DNA of 43,297 bases, taken from positions 1-43,297 of the forward strand of contig JAQTPK010000022.1 in assembly GCA_028712885.1 (NCBI GenBank), given 5' to 3'. This DNA comes from Syntrophales bacterium. GTDB taxonomy: Bacteria; Desulfobacterota; Syntrophia; Syntrophales; UBA4778. The notes beneath the pieces were generated by a model. The model ran no database searches, had not been told where the DNA came from, and saw nothing but the letters and a program-made list of their open reading frames with translations. Position 1 is the stretch's first letter. Each line of letters starts with the position of its first letter. A program made the translations under genes and the position numbers. Shown in pieces: positions 1-8,339 of this stretch.

Positions 1-291
1 CCTGGTGAGAGCGATGAGGCTGACGCGATTGTCCGCGTGATGCTTTCTTTTTTCGATATAGCCCATTCGGATCAGTTTGTTCACGAGGGCGGTGATCGTC
101 GATTTGTCCTTGTCGATGATCCTCGCGATTTCGGTCATCGGCAGGGGACCCTTCGCCATCAGCGACCCGAGTATCTCGCCGTGCGAGGGCGCCAGGCCCA
201 TAACTTTATGGTCCTTCAATTCCCCGGTAAGGTACTTGTTGGCCTTGTAATGGATGCGGCCGATAAGGAAAATTATGTGATCCTTTTTCAT
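1..291 (-). CDS. MarR-family transcriptional regulator (C-terminus cut off by window edge)
   Basis: The 97 visible codons read as the N-terminal two thirds of a MarR-type winged-helix repressor. After about 30 residues of first helix (MKKDHIIFLIGRIHYKAN) comes the dimer/recognition region, then the HTH (MTEIARIIDKDKSTITALV) and the start of the wing (GYIEKRKHHADNRV). MarR proteins are about 140-150 residues, so roughly 45 are missing beyond position 1. The start is the only ATG that gives a normal N-terminus. No Shine-Dalgarno precedes it; instead a sigma-70-like -10 box ends six bases upstream, so the mRNA may be leaderless. An inverted repeat covers the -10 box, which fits autorepression. 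The target genes and ligand cannot be told from this window. Confidence 0.9.
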   Translation of the reverse strand, partial: MKKDHIIFLIGRIHYKANKYLTGELKDHKVMGLAPSHGEILGSLMAKGPLPMTEIARIIDKDKSTITALVNKLIRMGYIEKRKHHADNRVSLIALTR

Positions 292-314
292 GGATATATA
301 ATAGTATGATATCC
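292..314. promoter_or_regulatory. Candidate MarR operator (inverted repeat over the -10 box)
   Basis: The arms GGATAT (292-297) and ATATCC (309-314) face each other across 11 bp and bracket the -10 box of the adjacent MarR gene. Size and position match MarR autoregulatory operators. Binding is inferred. Confidence 0.4.
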
Positions 315-327
315 AACTAAATGTCAA
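298..327 (-). promoter_or_regulatory. Sigma-70-like promoter of the MarR gene
   Basis: On the minus strand, TTGACA (322-327) is followed after 18 bp by TATTAT (298-303). The expected start point, about 7 bp downstream, falls on the A of the ATG at 291, which predicts a leaderless transcript. Confidence 0.6.
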
Positions 328-335
328 CATAAAAA

Positions 336-420
336 CAGGTCATGGGTCATGGGTAACAGGTTATGGGTTATGGGGAGCGGGAAAAGCGCCTTGAGTGCGC
401 AGTTTGCAGTTCACGATTCA
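336..420. repeat. Degenerate word array 1 (AGGTCAT/GGGTTAT words)
   Basis: Positions 336-378 consist almost wholly of variants of a 7-base word: AGGTCAT, GGGTCAT, GGGTAAC, AGGTTAT, GGGTTAT. A second short array, GCAGTTT/GCAGTTC, follows at about 400-415. The first word family recurs at 22021-22090. No open frame or known element explains it. Confidence 0.6.
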
Positions 421-428
421 AAGCTTAG

Positions 429-554
429 AGCATTAACGATTTTAGAATGTCTCCGCAGTTCTGGCTTGGATTGCAGATGGATTATGACCTCGATATTGAG
501 GAAGATAATCTGGCCGGCAGGCTTGAGCGCGAGGTGCGCATCCTGAATGGATAA
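429..554 (+). pseudogene. Remnant of a HigA-type addiction-module antitoxin (C-terminal tail)
   Basis: The frame ending at the TAA of 552-554 contains SPQFWLGLQMDYDLDI followed by a Glu-rich tail ending LEREVRILNG. This is the characteristic C-terminus of HigA/VapI-type XRE antitoxins, whose last part commonly reads like PEFWLNLQ..YDL. The frame is closed upstream by a TAG at 426-428, and nothing resembling the HTH domain or a HigB toxin is visible in the preceding bases, which are word-array repeat instead. Only about 40 residues of a normal 95-100 remain, so this is a decayed gene. Confidence 0.6.
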
Positions 555-558
555 GATA

Positions 559-879
559 TTATCTCCTGCAGGTTAGAACGGGAGGCTTTGATGCAAACAC
601 ATACGCCCTGCGGCTCTGGTACTCGATTTCCGGATAGGGGCCTCTCTCGGTTATCTCAATTATTTCGAATCCGGCGCCCCGAAGGCAGTCGATAATGAAA
701 TCGGAAGCAAAAAACACGACTTCGATATCGACTTTCCTGCCGATGAACTCTTCCAGGTGAATCGTCTTCTCGCCCGCATGGTAGGTGAACAGGAATATTC
801 CGCCAGGCTTCAGACGCGAAAACTGAGAACCGTGGACCGGGAACTTAAAATTCCCCGATTTCCGCCGCCCAATACCCAA
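559..879 (-). pseudogene. Truncated class I SAM-dependent methyltransferase (C-terminal fragment)
   Basis: From about position 828 down to 559 the minus strand reads FSRLKPGGIFLFTYHAG, then an acidic/hydrophobic stretch, and ends with GAGFEIIEITERGPYPEIEY and RRAYVFASKP. These are the last strands of the Rossmann methyltransferase fold, in the style of small stand-alone methyltransferases. The SAM-binding motif I (GxGxG) and everything N-terminal to the 'LKPGG' strand are missing. The first ~20 codons of the open frame are word-repeat sequence (862-890), not protein-like. The fragment lies just downstream of the activator gene on the same strand. It is probably non-functional. Confidence 0.6.
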
Positions 880-890
880 CGCCCAATGCC
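862..890. repeat. Degenerate word array 2 (GGGCGTT/GGGTATT words, minus sense)
   Basis: On the minus strand this reads as GGCATT, GGGCGTT, GGGTATT, GGGCGG in tandem. It sits exactly where the methyltransferase fragment loses homology, between that fragment and the activator stop codon. Confidence 0.5.
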
Positions 891-892
891 TT

Positions 893-3800
893 TTATTTCC
901 CGTTCGCCTGTTTCGTAACTGAAATCCCGAGCCGCTTCATCCGGTGGATCAGCGTGGTTCTCTTCAGCCCGAGCAGGGAGGCGGCGCCTTCTTTGCCGCC
1001 GATTTTGCCCCGGGAATGATGAAGGGCTTTCAGGATCTGCTCCCTTTCGGTATCGCGCAGCGGAAGCAGGTCTTCTTCCGCTTGCGGCCGGACAGCAAGG
1101 GCGGGAGGAAAATCCGAAAAGACAATCCGCGGCCCGCCCATGACGACCGCCCGCTCGATTACGTTGGCCAGCTCGCGGACGTTACCCGGCCAGGAATAGG
1201 ACAGGAGCCTCTCCATCTCGGACTGCGGGATCCCCTGGAAACTCCGGCCGTACTGATGAGAAAAAAGACGGAGAAAATGCGATGCAAGAAGCGGAATATC
1301 CTCTTTCCGCTCCCGCAGCGAGGGCACACGGATGGGAAAAACGTTAAGGCGGAAAAAAAGGTCCGCGCGGAACCGGCCGTCCTCGACCTCCTGCTCCAGC
1401 CGCTTGTTGCTGGCGGCGATCAGGCGAAAGTCGGACCGAAGCGTCCTCGTGCCCCCCACGCGCTGAAATTCCTTTTCCTGGAGGACCCGCAGGAGCCGGC
1501 TCTGCGTTCCCGGCGGGAGTTCCGATACCTCATCCAGAAAAATAGTCCCGTTGTGAGCAAGCTCGAATCGGCCGGGTTTGGTCCGGATCGCCCCCGTGAA
1601 TGCGCCCTTTTCGTATCCGAAGAGCTCACTGTCAATCAGCGTGTCCGGAAGAGCCGCGCAATTTACGCGGATGAACGGACCGTCGCGGCGGTTGCTTTCG
1701 CGGTGAACGGCCCTTGCCACCAGTTCCTTGCCCGTTCCGGTTTCTCCCAGGACGAGGATCGTCGAGATCGTGGGAGCTACCCTGGATATGATCTGCTGGA
1801 TGCGGATAATGGCCTCGCTTGTGCCGATGATGCCTCCCAGAGGCCTGAATTCTTCCCCGACCTCGCCGGGGTAGTACCTGTCGTCTTCCGCCGCCGATTC
1901 TTTCAGCCGGGAGATCTCGTCGTAAGCCCTGGCGCGGTCGATCGAGACTGCTATCTGGGAGGCAAGGGCGGAAATAAGCCGGACCCGCGCCGGGTTCATT
2001 TCAAAGGAGAAGAACCTGCTGTCCTGGTACAGAACGCCGATAGACCGGCGGCTGATCACAAGGGGGTTGATGATAACGTGGCGGACCTCGCCCGTCTTCT
2101 CATTGTATTTTTCGTGCTGAAAAACCTTGTTATCAGTGGAGCCGGAAGCGGCCATGATGATCCTCATCGTGCTTTCGAAGGAAGGATCGGATACCTGCTC
2201 CGCCGTGAGGTTCCGCGAAGCTGTCATCCGGAGGGTTTTTTCATCTCCGGCCTGAACGAACAGGCCCGCTCTCTCCGCACCTGTAAGCCTGGAAATGGAA
2301 GAAATCAGGTGGGTGAGGTACTCCACCTCGCTTTCCATCGTCAGCGCGTCTCCCATTTCCACGATGATATCGTAAAGCCGGTCTTCGGATGAGAGGTCCT
2401 CGCTTCGAATCAGGTTTTTCAGATCCTCCGGGAATGCCTCCCGCGCATTCAATCTATAGAACTGCCACGCCTTTCTTCCATAAGTTTCGGCCTGCGGCCA
2501 TTTATTCTGCTCCAGATAGTACCTGGCGATGTCGATGCGGACTTTCGAAAGCTCCAGAACGGCGCCGATCCTCTCCAGGGATTTCTCCAGGTCCAGAAGC
2601 TCCGAAATCTTTTCCCAGGGGGCCTTGTCCGATTCAAGATGTGCGAGCTGAAGGCGGCGGATGATGGCGTGCATGAGAGGGTTGAGCTGCTCGGGTTTCA
2701 TTTCCCGCAGGTAGTTGATGACAGGATTAAGTTCGATGGGCGAGGATCCGGTGCGGTGAAGAATGAAACCAGGCTCGAAGACATGAGAACTGTTGAGGGT
2801 ATAATACCAGCTTGATTTTCTGATTCTGTAAAGCGATTTGAAGTGCTCGGCGGCTTGTGCGTAATTCCCCTCCATGCACTCAAGGTTGGCCATCCCGATA
2901 CCCGCCAGCACTTCCGCCATGGGGATCGATTCCTTTCGCGCCAGGTCGAGAGCCATTTCAAAGTAGGCGCGGCAATTCGGCTGGCGGAGCTCAAACAGAA
3001 TCAGCCCCGTATTGGCGAGGGCAAAGGCCATGAGGGGCCGGTTTTCATTCTTCTTCGCCAGAGAATAAATTGTTTCGGAAAGCCCTAGCCCGCGTTGCGG
3101 CATTCCGACCTGGGTGTAGCAGAGGGCGAGGTGAAGGCCGGTGACGAGGGAAAAAGTGTCCGGCCCGATCTGGTCCAGTTCTTCGAGTGAATCCTCGTAC
3201 AGCTGCACGGCGCGGGCCAGCTCACCCGAGATCCAGCAGGACAGGCCTCTCATCTGGAGGGCCCGCTTTTTAAGCTTGGGCTCGTCTATCCCGCGGATCA
3301 CGTCCCAGCCCCGCTGGAAGTGAGCGGCCGCATGGTCGTATTGGAAAAACATCCAGTGGTGCTGGCCCATCAGGAGCTCCAGCGATCCCTGCGCAGTCGC
3401 GTTGTTCTCCCGGACCGCCGCTTCCAGGGCGCGGTCGAGCCTCGGCTTGATTCTCTTCAGATCGGGATACAGCAGCGACAGGGACGCGCGGCTTTCGACC
3501 GCGGCGATAAATATGCCGGCTAATTCCCCCGTCAGCATCTCACCATCCGGCGATTTCTCCTCCAGATAATTGAGAATGGCGTCATAAAAAAGAATCGCGG
3601 AGCCTATCCGGTGGTTTTCCTCGTCCTTTACCGCGGCATGGAGGATGACCTGGAGATCGGATTCGCGAATGCCCGCGCGAAGGCACAAACCGGCTACATC
3701 ATGCGGCTGCAAGTCGCCTTCCGGGACATATCTCCTGAGGATGTCGATGGCGTCGCGCAGGTACAGAGACCTTTTATCCGGAGGCATCCTTTCAATCAGG

Positions 3801-4042
3801 GAATCGCGCGGAAATTCCTCCGTCCAGGAGTAATATCCTTTTCTCTTCTGATCGGGGATTAACCAGCGGTTCCTGATGAGCCCGGACATCAGGGAAAAAA
3901 TCTGCGAGGGGAGAATTCCTCCGATATGGGAGAACCAGTCGACGGAGAACGTATTCCGGAAAGCTGCAAACCTCAGAAGAATTTCACGGTCTTCCCGGGG
4001 CAGAGATTCGATATAGGAATCGAAACGGATATTTTCCGCCAT
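893..4042 (-). CDS. Sigma-54-dependent activator with TPR-rich and GAF sensor region
   Basis: This 1049-residue activator drives RNA polymerase-sigma-54 open complex formation. The N-terminal ~100 residues look like a small helical/winged domain, then TPR-like helical repeats extend to about residue 530. A GAF domain follows (about 550-705), then the AAA+ sigma-54 interaction domain with Walker A GETGTGKE (about 765), the sigma-54 contact loop GAFTGA and Walker [11 protein letters not shown] Fis-type HTH ends the protein ([20 protein letters not shown]). There is no receiver domain, so the input is probably a ligand or a protein partner. The ATG at 4042 is preferred over a TTG seven codons upstream because GGGAG lies 8 bp before it. 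It is divergent from the acyl-CoA operon, which has a sigma-54 promoter, so that operon is the likely target. Confidence 0.9.
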   Translation of the reverse strand: MAENIRFDSYIESLPREDREILLRFAAFRNTFSVDWFSHIGGILPSQIFSLMSGLIRNRWLIPDQKRKGYYSWTEEFPRDSLIERMPPDKRSLYLRDAIDILRRYVPEGDLQPHDVAGLCLRAGIRESDLQVILHAAVKDEENHRIGSAILFYDAILNYLEEKSPDGEMLTGELAGIFIAAVESRASLSLLYPDLKRIKPRLDRALEAAVRENNATAQGSLELLMGQHHWMFFQYDHAAAHFQRGWDVIRGIDEPKLKKRALQMRGLSCWISGELARAVQLYEDSLEELDQIGPDTFSLVTGLHLALCYTQVGMPQRGLGLSETIYSLAKKNENRPLMAFALANTGLILFELRQPNCRAYFEMALDLARKESIPMAEVLAGIGMANLECMEGNYAQAAEHFKSLYRIRKSSWYYTLNSSHVFEPGFILHRTGSSPIELNPVINYLREMKPEQLNPLMHAIIRRLQLAHLESDKAPWEKISELLDLEKSLERIGAVLELSKVRIDIARYYLEQNKWPQAETYGRKAWQFYRLNAREAFPEDLKNLIRSEDLSSEDRLYDIIVEMGDALTMESEVEYLTHLISSISRLTGAERAGLFVQAGDEKTLRMTASRNLTAEQVSDPSFESTMRIIMAASGSTDNKVFQHEKYNEKTGEVRHVIINPLVISRRSIGVLYQDSRFFSFEMNPARVRLISALASQIAVSIDRARAYDEISRLKESAAEDDRYYPGEVGEEFRPLGGIIGTSEAIIRIQQIISRVAPTISTILVLGETGTGKELVARAVHRESNRRDGPFIRVNCAALPDTLIDSELFGYEKGAFTGAIRTKPGRFELAHNGTIFLDEVSELPPGTQSRLLRVLQEKEFQRVGGTRTLRSDFRLIAASNKRLEQEVEDGRFRADLFFRLNVFPIRVPSLRERKEDIPLLASHFLRLFSHQYGRSFQGIPQSEMERLLSYSWPGNVRELANVIERAVVMGGPRIVFSDFPPALAVRPQAEEDLLPLRDTEREQILKALHHSRGKIGGKEGAASLLGLKRTTLIHRMKRLGISVTKQANGK

Positions 4043-4061
4043 GGCAATCGCTCCCGCAGGC

Positions 4062-4089
4062 AATATACATCAACCGCCTCTCATGTCAA
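4062..4089 (-). promoter_or_regulatory. Sigma-70-like promoter of the activator gene
   Basis: Minus-strand TTGACA (4084-4089) and TATATT (4062-4067) are separated by 16 bp. The predicted start near 4055 gives a very short leader holding the GGGAG ribosome site. Confidence 0.5.
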
Positions 4090-4092
4090 GAA

Positions 4093-4132
4093 TGATGTCG
4101 AAATATGGTCATCTGACCGGATATGAACATCA
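4093..4132. promoter_or_regulatory. Candidate upstream activator site (40-bp imperfect palindrome)
   Basis: Two nested inverted repeats share one centre at 4112.5: TGATGT (4093-4098) with ACATCA (4127-4132), and GGTCA (4107-4111) with TGACC (4114-4118). The site ends 60 bp upstream of the -24 element and lies just behind the -35 box of the divergent activator gene. This is the usual place for a sigma-54 activator to bind. Confidence 0.5.
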
Positions 4133-4192
4133 GTATGAGGGGTGACAGCCGTTACTAAATCGAAATGTTTACGAATTGAGGCAAACCAATTA

Positions 4193-4208
4193 TGGCATTC
4201 TCATTGCT
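4193..4208 (+). promoter_or_regulatory. Sigma-54 (-24/-12) promoter of the acyl-CoA operon
   Basis: TGGCATTCTCATTGCT has GG (4194-4195) and GC (4206-4207) exactly 10 bp apart and differs little from the consensus TGGCACGNNNNTTGCW. Transcription would start near 4219, giving a leader of about 140 nt that includes word array 3. Confidence 0.75.
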
Positions 4209-4220
4209 TCATATATCGAC

Positions 4221-4336
4221 AGGGCGAAAGACTGACGGCAAATGGCGGAGGGCGAAGGGCGAAGAAGATATATCGTATCAGATCCGTTTCGGTTCCCGGC
4301 CTTTCGCCTTAAGCCTTTAGCCTTGTGCCTTTAGCC
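4221..4336. repeat. Degenerate word array 3, inverted arms, in the operon leader
   Basis: The left arm (4221-4265) has GGCGGA, GGGCGAA, GGGCGAA. The right arm (4299-4336), read on the minus strand, has GGCTAAA, GGCACAA, GGCTAAA, GGCTTAA, GGCGAAA. The arms face each other across about 33 bp and could pair in the RNA, since the predicted transcript starts at about 4219. Confidence 0.6.
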
Positions 4337-4359
4337 AAATCATAAAAACAGGAGCAGAT

Positions 4360-5520
4360 ATGGATTTCAACCTCACTGAAGAACAGAGGATGTTGAGGGA
4401 TTCGGTGGCGAATTTCGCCGCCAAGGAAATCAAGCCGATAGCCGAGGAAATCGATCGCGAGGACAAGTGGCCGGACGGACTGTGGCAAAAGCTTGCCGAG
4501 CTGGGTATCATGGGGATTACCGTCGACCCGGAATACGGCGGCGCGGGGGCGGATATCCTTTCCGCCTCTCTGGCCTGTGAAGAGCTGGCCCGCGTCTCCG
4601 CGGCCGTCGCACTTTCCTGGGGCGCACACGCCAATCTCTGCTGCAATAATCTCAACAGCCACGCGAACGAGGTGCAGAAGAGAAAATATCTTCCACCTCT
4701 CTGCAGCGGCAGGCACATCGGGGCTCTCGGCCTGACCGAGCCGAATGCCGGATCGGATGCCGTCGGCATCCAGACATCGGCGAAGAGGGAGGGCGACTTT
4801 TATGTGGTAAATGGATCCAAGATGTTCATCACTAACGGTCCTGTCGCAAATACGGTCGTTCTCTACGCCAAAACGGAAAAGAGCGCAGGACCGAAGGGGA
4901 TCACCGCCTTTATTCTCGATACAAAGTTCCCCGGGTTTTCCGTTTCCAGAAAACTGAACAAGGTCGGCAACCGGGGTTCTGCAACGGGCGAGCTTGTCCT
5001 GGACAACTGCCGCATTCCGGCGGAAAACATCATCGGCCAGGAAAACAAGGGAATTGCAGTAATGATGGGCGGCCTCGACGTGGAAAGGGCCTTCTTCGGC
5101 ACCTACGCCCTCGGCATTGCCGAAGCAGCTTTCGAGGAATCCGTCAAGTACGCCAAGGAGAGGGTCCAGTTCGGAAAACCGATCGCCGCGTTCCAGCTCA
5201 TTCAGCAGAAGATCGCGGACATGTACGCGCAGATCGAAGCGGCCCGGCTCATGTGCTACAAGGCCGCGATTCTGGCGGACAACGTGAAGAGGGGCGGGAA
5301 GGGGACGGAAGTGCACCTCATCTCCGCGTCCGCGATACTGCTGTGCGCCGAAATCTCGGTCAAGGTCTGCGAGGAGGCGGTCCAGATCCATGGCGGGTAC
5401 GGGTACTGTCTTGAATATCCCGTGCAGCGCTTCTGGCGGGACGCAAAACTCGGCACGATCGGTGCGGGTACGTCGGAAATGCGGCGCCTGATTATAGCGC
5501 GGGAAATCCTTAAAATGTGA
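4360..5520 (+). CDS. Acyl-CoA dehydrogenase, isovaleryl-CoA dehydrogenase type
   Basis: A 386-residue FAD flavoenzyme that would form the alpha,beta double bond of an acyl-CoA and pass electrons to ETF. It has the family signatures (LTEPNAGSD at about 125-133, NGSKMFITNG at 151-160, IHGGYGY). The usual catalytic Glu of the C-terminal YEGT motif is absent: the segment reads GAGTSEMRRL, as in isovaleryl-CoA dehydrogenase. Instead Glu242 in GLDVER matches the catalytic base of that subfamily, so a 3-methyl-branched substrate is plausible. It is the first gene of the sigma-54 operon, with AGGAG before the ATG. Eight bases separate it from the MaoC gene. The exact substrate is inference. Confidence 0.9.
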   Translation: MDFNLTEEQRMLRDSVANFAAKEIKPIAEEIDREDKWPDGLWQKLAELGIMGITVDPEYGGAGADILSASLACEELARVSAAVALSWGAHANLCCNNLNSHANEVQKRKYLPPLCSGRHIGALGLTEPNAGSDAVGIQTSAKREGDFYVVNGSKMFITNGPVANTVVLYAKTEKSAGPKGITAFILDTKFPGFSVSRKLNKVGNRGSATGELVLDNCRIPAENIIGQENKGIAVMMGGLDVERAFFGTYALGIAEAAFEESVKYAKERVQFGKPIAAFQLIQQKIADMYAQIEAARLMCYKAAILADNVKRGGKGTEVHLISASAILLCAEISVKVCEEAVQIHGGYGYCLEYPVQRFWRDAKLGTIGAGTSEMRRLIIAREILKM

Positions 5521-5527
5521 GGAAGAG

Positions 5528-5983
5528 ATGGAAAAGACTTATTTCGAAGATTATAAGACAGGTGAAACCTTCGTGTCTCCGGGGAGGACTATTACGGAGG
5601 CGGATATTGTCATGTTTTCGGCTTTCACCGGAGATTGGCATCCGCTGCACACGGATAAGGAATACGCGGCCAAAACGCCTTTCAAGGAGAGGATAGCGCA
5701 CGGCATGCTCGGCTTGGTAGTCGGGAGCGCGCTCCTTTTCCGTCTGGGACCTTACGTGGTGCTTCCAAAGAGCTTTATCGCCTTTTACGGGATGGAATCC
5801 GTGCGATTCACGGCGCCCGTAAAGATCGGCGATACGATCCATTGCGAGATGAAAATCATCTCCATGACGGAAAAGGACGCCCAAAGAGGCGTTATCGAAG
5901 CCGAGAACACGATAAAAAAACAGAAAGGTGAGGCGGCCATAGTTTACGTGACGAAGATTCTCGTCGGCAGGAAAAAGGCATAA
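5528..5983 (+). CDS. MaoC-like (R)-specific enoyl-CoA hydratase
   Basis: A single-hotdog protein of 151 residues, the normal length for the family. The hydratase motif is present: FTGDWHPLHTD with the Asp/His pair, then ERIAHGMLG a short way on. It would add water to the enoyl-CoA made by the preceding dehydrogenase. The start follows GAGGAAGAG by a few bases. No 3-hydroxyacyl-CoA dehydrogenase occurs in the window, so either that step is encoded elsewhere or the hydrated product is cleaved directly, as in aldolytic side-chain pathways. Confidence 0.88.
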   Translation: MEKTYFEDYKTGETFVSPGRTITEADIVMFSAFTGDWHPLHTDKEYAAKTPFKERIAHGMLGLVVGSALLFRLGPYVVLPKSFIAFYGMESVRFTAPVKIGDTIHCEMKIISMTEKDAQRGVIEAENTIKKQKGEAAIVYVTKILVGRKKA

Positions 5984-6003
5984 GTCAACAGAAAGGAATG
6001 ATT

Positions 6004-7146
6004 ATGGCAAACAAGGTAGCGATCGTCGGCGTTGCGCAGAACGCCGGATGCGAGTCCAAGGACAACTACTACGATCAGGCCTACCAGGTGACCAGGGAGC
6101 TCCTGGACAAGACCGGATTGAAAAAAGATGACATAGGTACGTTCATCAGCGCATCTTCGGATATCTTCCACGGAGGCATATCGTGCGCCAACGCGTATTA
6201 CTGGGAGACGACCGGCGCGTTCCTGAAGAACGGCTCGCGCCAGGACGGTGAATCACTTTTCGCCCTCTTTTATGGAGCGATGAGGATAATGAGCGGCCAT
6301 TACGACACTGCGCTCGTGATCGCCCTGTGCAAGGGTTCGGAAAATCCTTCAAATGAATCGTGTACGCTGATGTATGCGGATCCTTTTTATCAGAGGGGAG
6401 TCGGGCTGAACGAGACTCTGGCCGCGGCGCTGCAGATGAAACTCTATATGAAAAAATCCAGGATTACAGCGGAGCAGTGCGCGAAGGTCGCGGTCAAGAA
6501 TCTCGGCAATGCGCTCGGGAATCCTTATGCCCACAGGAGGGGCAGATATTCCGTCGAGGACGTGCTGAAATCTGAACTGGTAGCCGATCCGCTGACCGAA
6601 CTCCAGGTGGCCCCCAAGTCCGAAGGGATAGTGGCGATGCTGCTCGCGTCGGAGGAAAAGGCAAAGAAGATCACGAAGAAACCAGTGTGGATAAAAGGTT
6701 TCGGCAGTTCTCTAGATTCCTACATCTTGGGCGACAGGGACCTGTTGAACGGACAGCTCCGGAATGCAGCGAACCGGGCGTATAAAATGGCCCGGATCAC
6801 CGATCCCGGGAAACAGATCGACCTGGCCGAGATCTCGGAGCCGTATGCGTTTCAGGAACTGCTCTGGATGGAGGACCTGGGTCTCTGCTCTCCCGGAGGG
6901 GGAGGAAAAATGATCGACAGCGGAAAAACAGAGAAAAACGGGGCTCTGCCCATAAATCCGTCGGGCGGGGTTCTGGCTAATAATCCTTATGTGTCCAGGG
7001 GCCTGCAGCGGGCTGTGGAAGCCGTTCTTCAAATGAGAGGCGAGGCCGGTGAGCGCCAGGTGGAGAAGCGGGTGAAGACCGCCCTGGCTCACGGTACGCA
7101 TGGATTTGCGGGACAGTGCCACGCCGTGGCCGTCCTGGGCCGTTAG
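6004..7146 (+). CDS. Thiolase-fold protein lacking the active-site cysteine
   Basis: A 380-residue SCP2/archaeal-type thiolase homologue. The second half keeps NPSGG and AHGTHGFAGQ, but the segment where thiolases carry the nucleophilic Cys reads NGSRQDGESLFALFYG, and no Cys occurs between residues 61 and 109. The next gene, a paralogue, has it (ETCGSTG). The protein may be a non-catalytic partner in a hetero-oligomeric thiolase. Alternatively it may be a thiolase-fold aldolase like Ltp2, which needs no Cys and works with a DUF35 protein such as the one encoded two genes on. The start at 6004 is chosen because AAAGGA lies 6 bp upstream; the ATG at 5998 abuts that ribosome site. Confidence 0.85.
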   Translation: MANKVAIVGVAQNAGCESKDNYYDQAYQVTRELLDKTGLKKDDIGTFISASSDIFHGGISCANAYYWETTGAFLKNGSRQDGESLFALFYGAMRIMSGHYDTALVIALCKGSENPSNESCTLMYADPFYQRGVGLNETLAAALQMKLYMKKSRITAEQCAKVAVKNLGNALGNPYAHRRGRYSVEDVLKSELVADPLTELQVAPKSEGIVAMLLASEEKAKKITKKPVWIKGFGSSLDSYILGDRDLLNGQLRNAANRAYKMARITDPGKQIDLAEISEPYAFQELLWMEDLGLCSPGGGGKMIDSGKTEKNGALPINPSGGVLANNPYVSRGLQRAVEAVLQMRGEAGERQVEKRVKTALAHGTHGFAGQCHAVAVLGR

Positions 7147-7158
7147 GAGGTGACTGTA

Positions 7159-8325
7159 ATGGCAAGACCAGTGGGAATAATAGGTACGGGTCAGACAAAA
7201 CACGGCAAAAGAATGGACGTGTGCTACCCGGAGCTCGTCCGCGAAGCGGTCATGACCGTTTTTGCCGAAACGGGCATAGACCCCGGGGATATCGACGGCG
7301 TGGTTTCAGGAACGATGCCTTCCATGATGGAAGGAATAGCGCTCACGCACTTCTATTTCGCGGACGCCATGCAGGCCTCGGGGAAACAGATCCTGAAGAC
7401 GGAAACATGCGGTTCGACGGGGGTATCCATTGCACATACTGCCTATTACTGGGTGGCCTCGGGAATGGCGGACCTGGTGCTCGCCGTCGGACATGAAAAG
7501 ATGAACGAGGGCGACAGCCAGGCGACGATGACCACGGTGGCGGAGCCCTTTTACCAGCGGTTCTTTATCGCCGGCGCGCCGGGCGTGTTCTCGATGCAGT
7601 CCCAGATGTGGACAGACCGCTACGGTATCCCCGAAGACAAGCTCAGGGACGCCGCGGCGTACATATCCGTCACCCATCACAACAGCGCGTTCGACAATCC
7701 TTATGCCCATATAAAAATCCGGGTCACCATGGACGACGTGAAAAACGCCCGGATAATCACTTATCCCGTGCGGCTCCTCGACGTCTGTCCGAATTCGGAC
7801 GGGGCATGCGCCGTGATTTTCGCATCCGACAAGATGATACGTAAGCTGGGCAAAAAGGCTGCCTGGGTCAAAGGCGTCGGGTACAGCGGGGAAGAATACT
7901 ATTTCGGCGACAGCGATAAGGCAGTCTGGCAGGCCGCAATACAGGCCGCAAAGCAGGCCTATAAACAGGCAGGGATACGCAATCCCCGCAAGGAACTTGA
8001 TGTGGCCGAGGTATACAATCCCTTCACTTACCAAGAGATGCTCTTTTACGAGTGCTTCGGCTTCTGCGACTTCGGCCAGGCGCCGGACCTTGTCCTGAAA
8101 GGGACCTTCGGACGCAAGGGCGAGCTTCCCTGCGATCCTTCCGGTGGGACTCTCTGCACGAACCCCATCGGTGCGACAGGGCTCATCCGTACGGCGGAAG
8201 CGGCCCTGCAGGTTATGGGAAAAGCCGGGGATCACCAGGTTCCCGGGGCGAAGCTGGCCCTGGCCCATGCGATGGGCGGCGTAGACCAGTTCAACGGGAT
8301 CATCATCCTCGGATCCGAGAAATAA
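7159..8325 (+). CDS. Thiolase (SCP2/acetoacetyl-CoA thiolase type) with intact Cys
   Basis: A 388-residue thiolase homologue. Cys84 lies in ETCGSTGVSIAHTAYYW, at the nucleophile position. The C-terminal half has DPSGG and AHAMGGVDQFNG. It would cleave a 3-ketoacyl-CoA with CoA, or condense two acyl-CoAs. It is paralogous to the preceding Cys-less protein and is followed by a DUF35 zinc-ribbon/OB protein, the arrangement seen for archaeal thiolase/HMG-CoA synthase complexes and for BbsA-BbsB of toluene degradation. A GTG at 7150 is in frame but overlaps the ribosome site; the ATG at 7159 is 8 bp after AGGAGG. Confidence 0.9.
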   Translation: MARPVGIIGTGQTKHGKRMDVCYPELVREAVMTVFAETGIDPGDIDGVVSGTMPSMMEGIALTHFYFADAMQASGKQILKTETCGSTGVSIAHTAYYWVASGMADLVLAVGHEKMNEGDSQATMTTVAEPFYQRFFIAGAPGVFSMQSQMWTDRYGIPEDKLRDAAAYISVTHHNSAFDNPYAHIKIRVTMDDVKNARIITYPVRLLDVCPNSDGACAVIFASDKMIRKLGKKAAWVKGVGYSGEEYYFGDSDKAVWQAAIQAAKQAYKQAGIRNPRKELDVAEVYNPFTYQEMLFYECFGFCDFGQAPDLVLKGTFGRKGELPCDPSGGTLCTNPIGATGLIRTAEAALQVMGKAGDHQVPGAKLALAHAMGGVDQFNGIIILGSEK

Positions 8326-8339
8326 GGAGGCATCAGAAA

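Noticed and set aside
944-2392. Long open frame antisense to the sigma-54 activator
   Set aside because: It mirrors the codon structure of the real gene, has Pro/Arg/Gly-rich non-protein-like composition and no family motif. Similar antisense frames at 4309-5391, 7306-8346, 12004-12951 and 14030-15376 were rejected for the same reason.
4221-4336. CRISPR-like array
   Set aside because: Words are 6-10 bp, degenerate and without unique spacers of constant length, and no cas gene is in the window.
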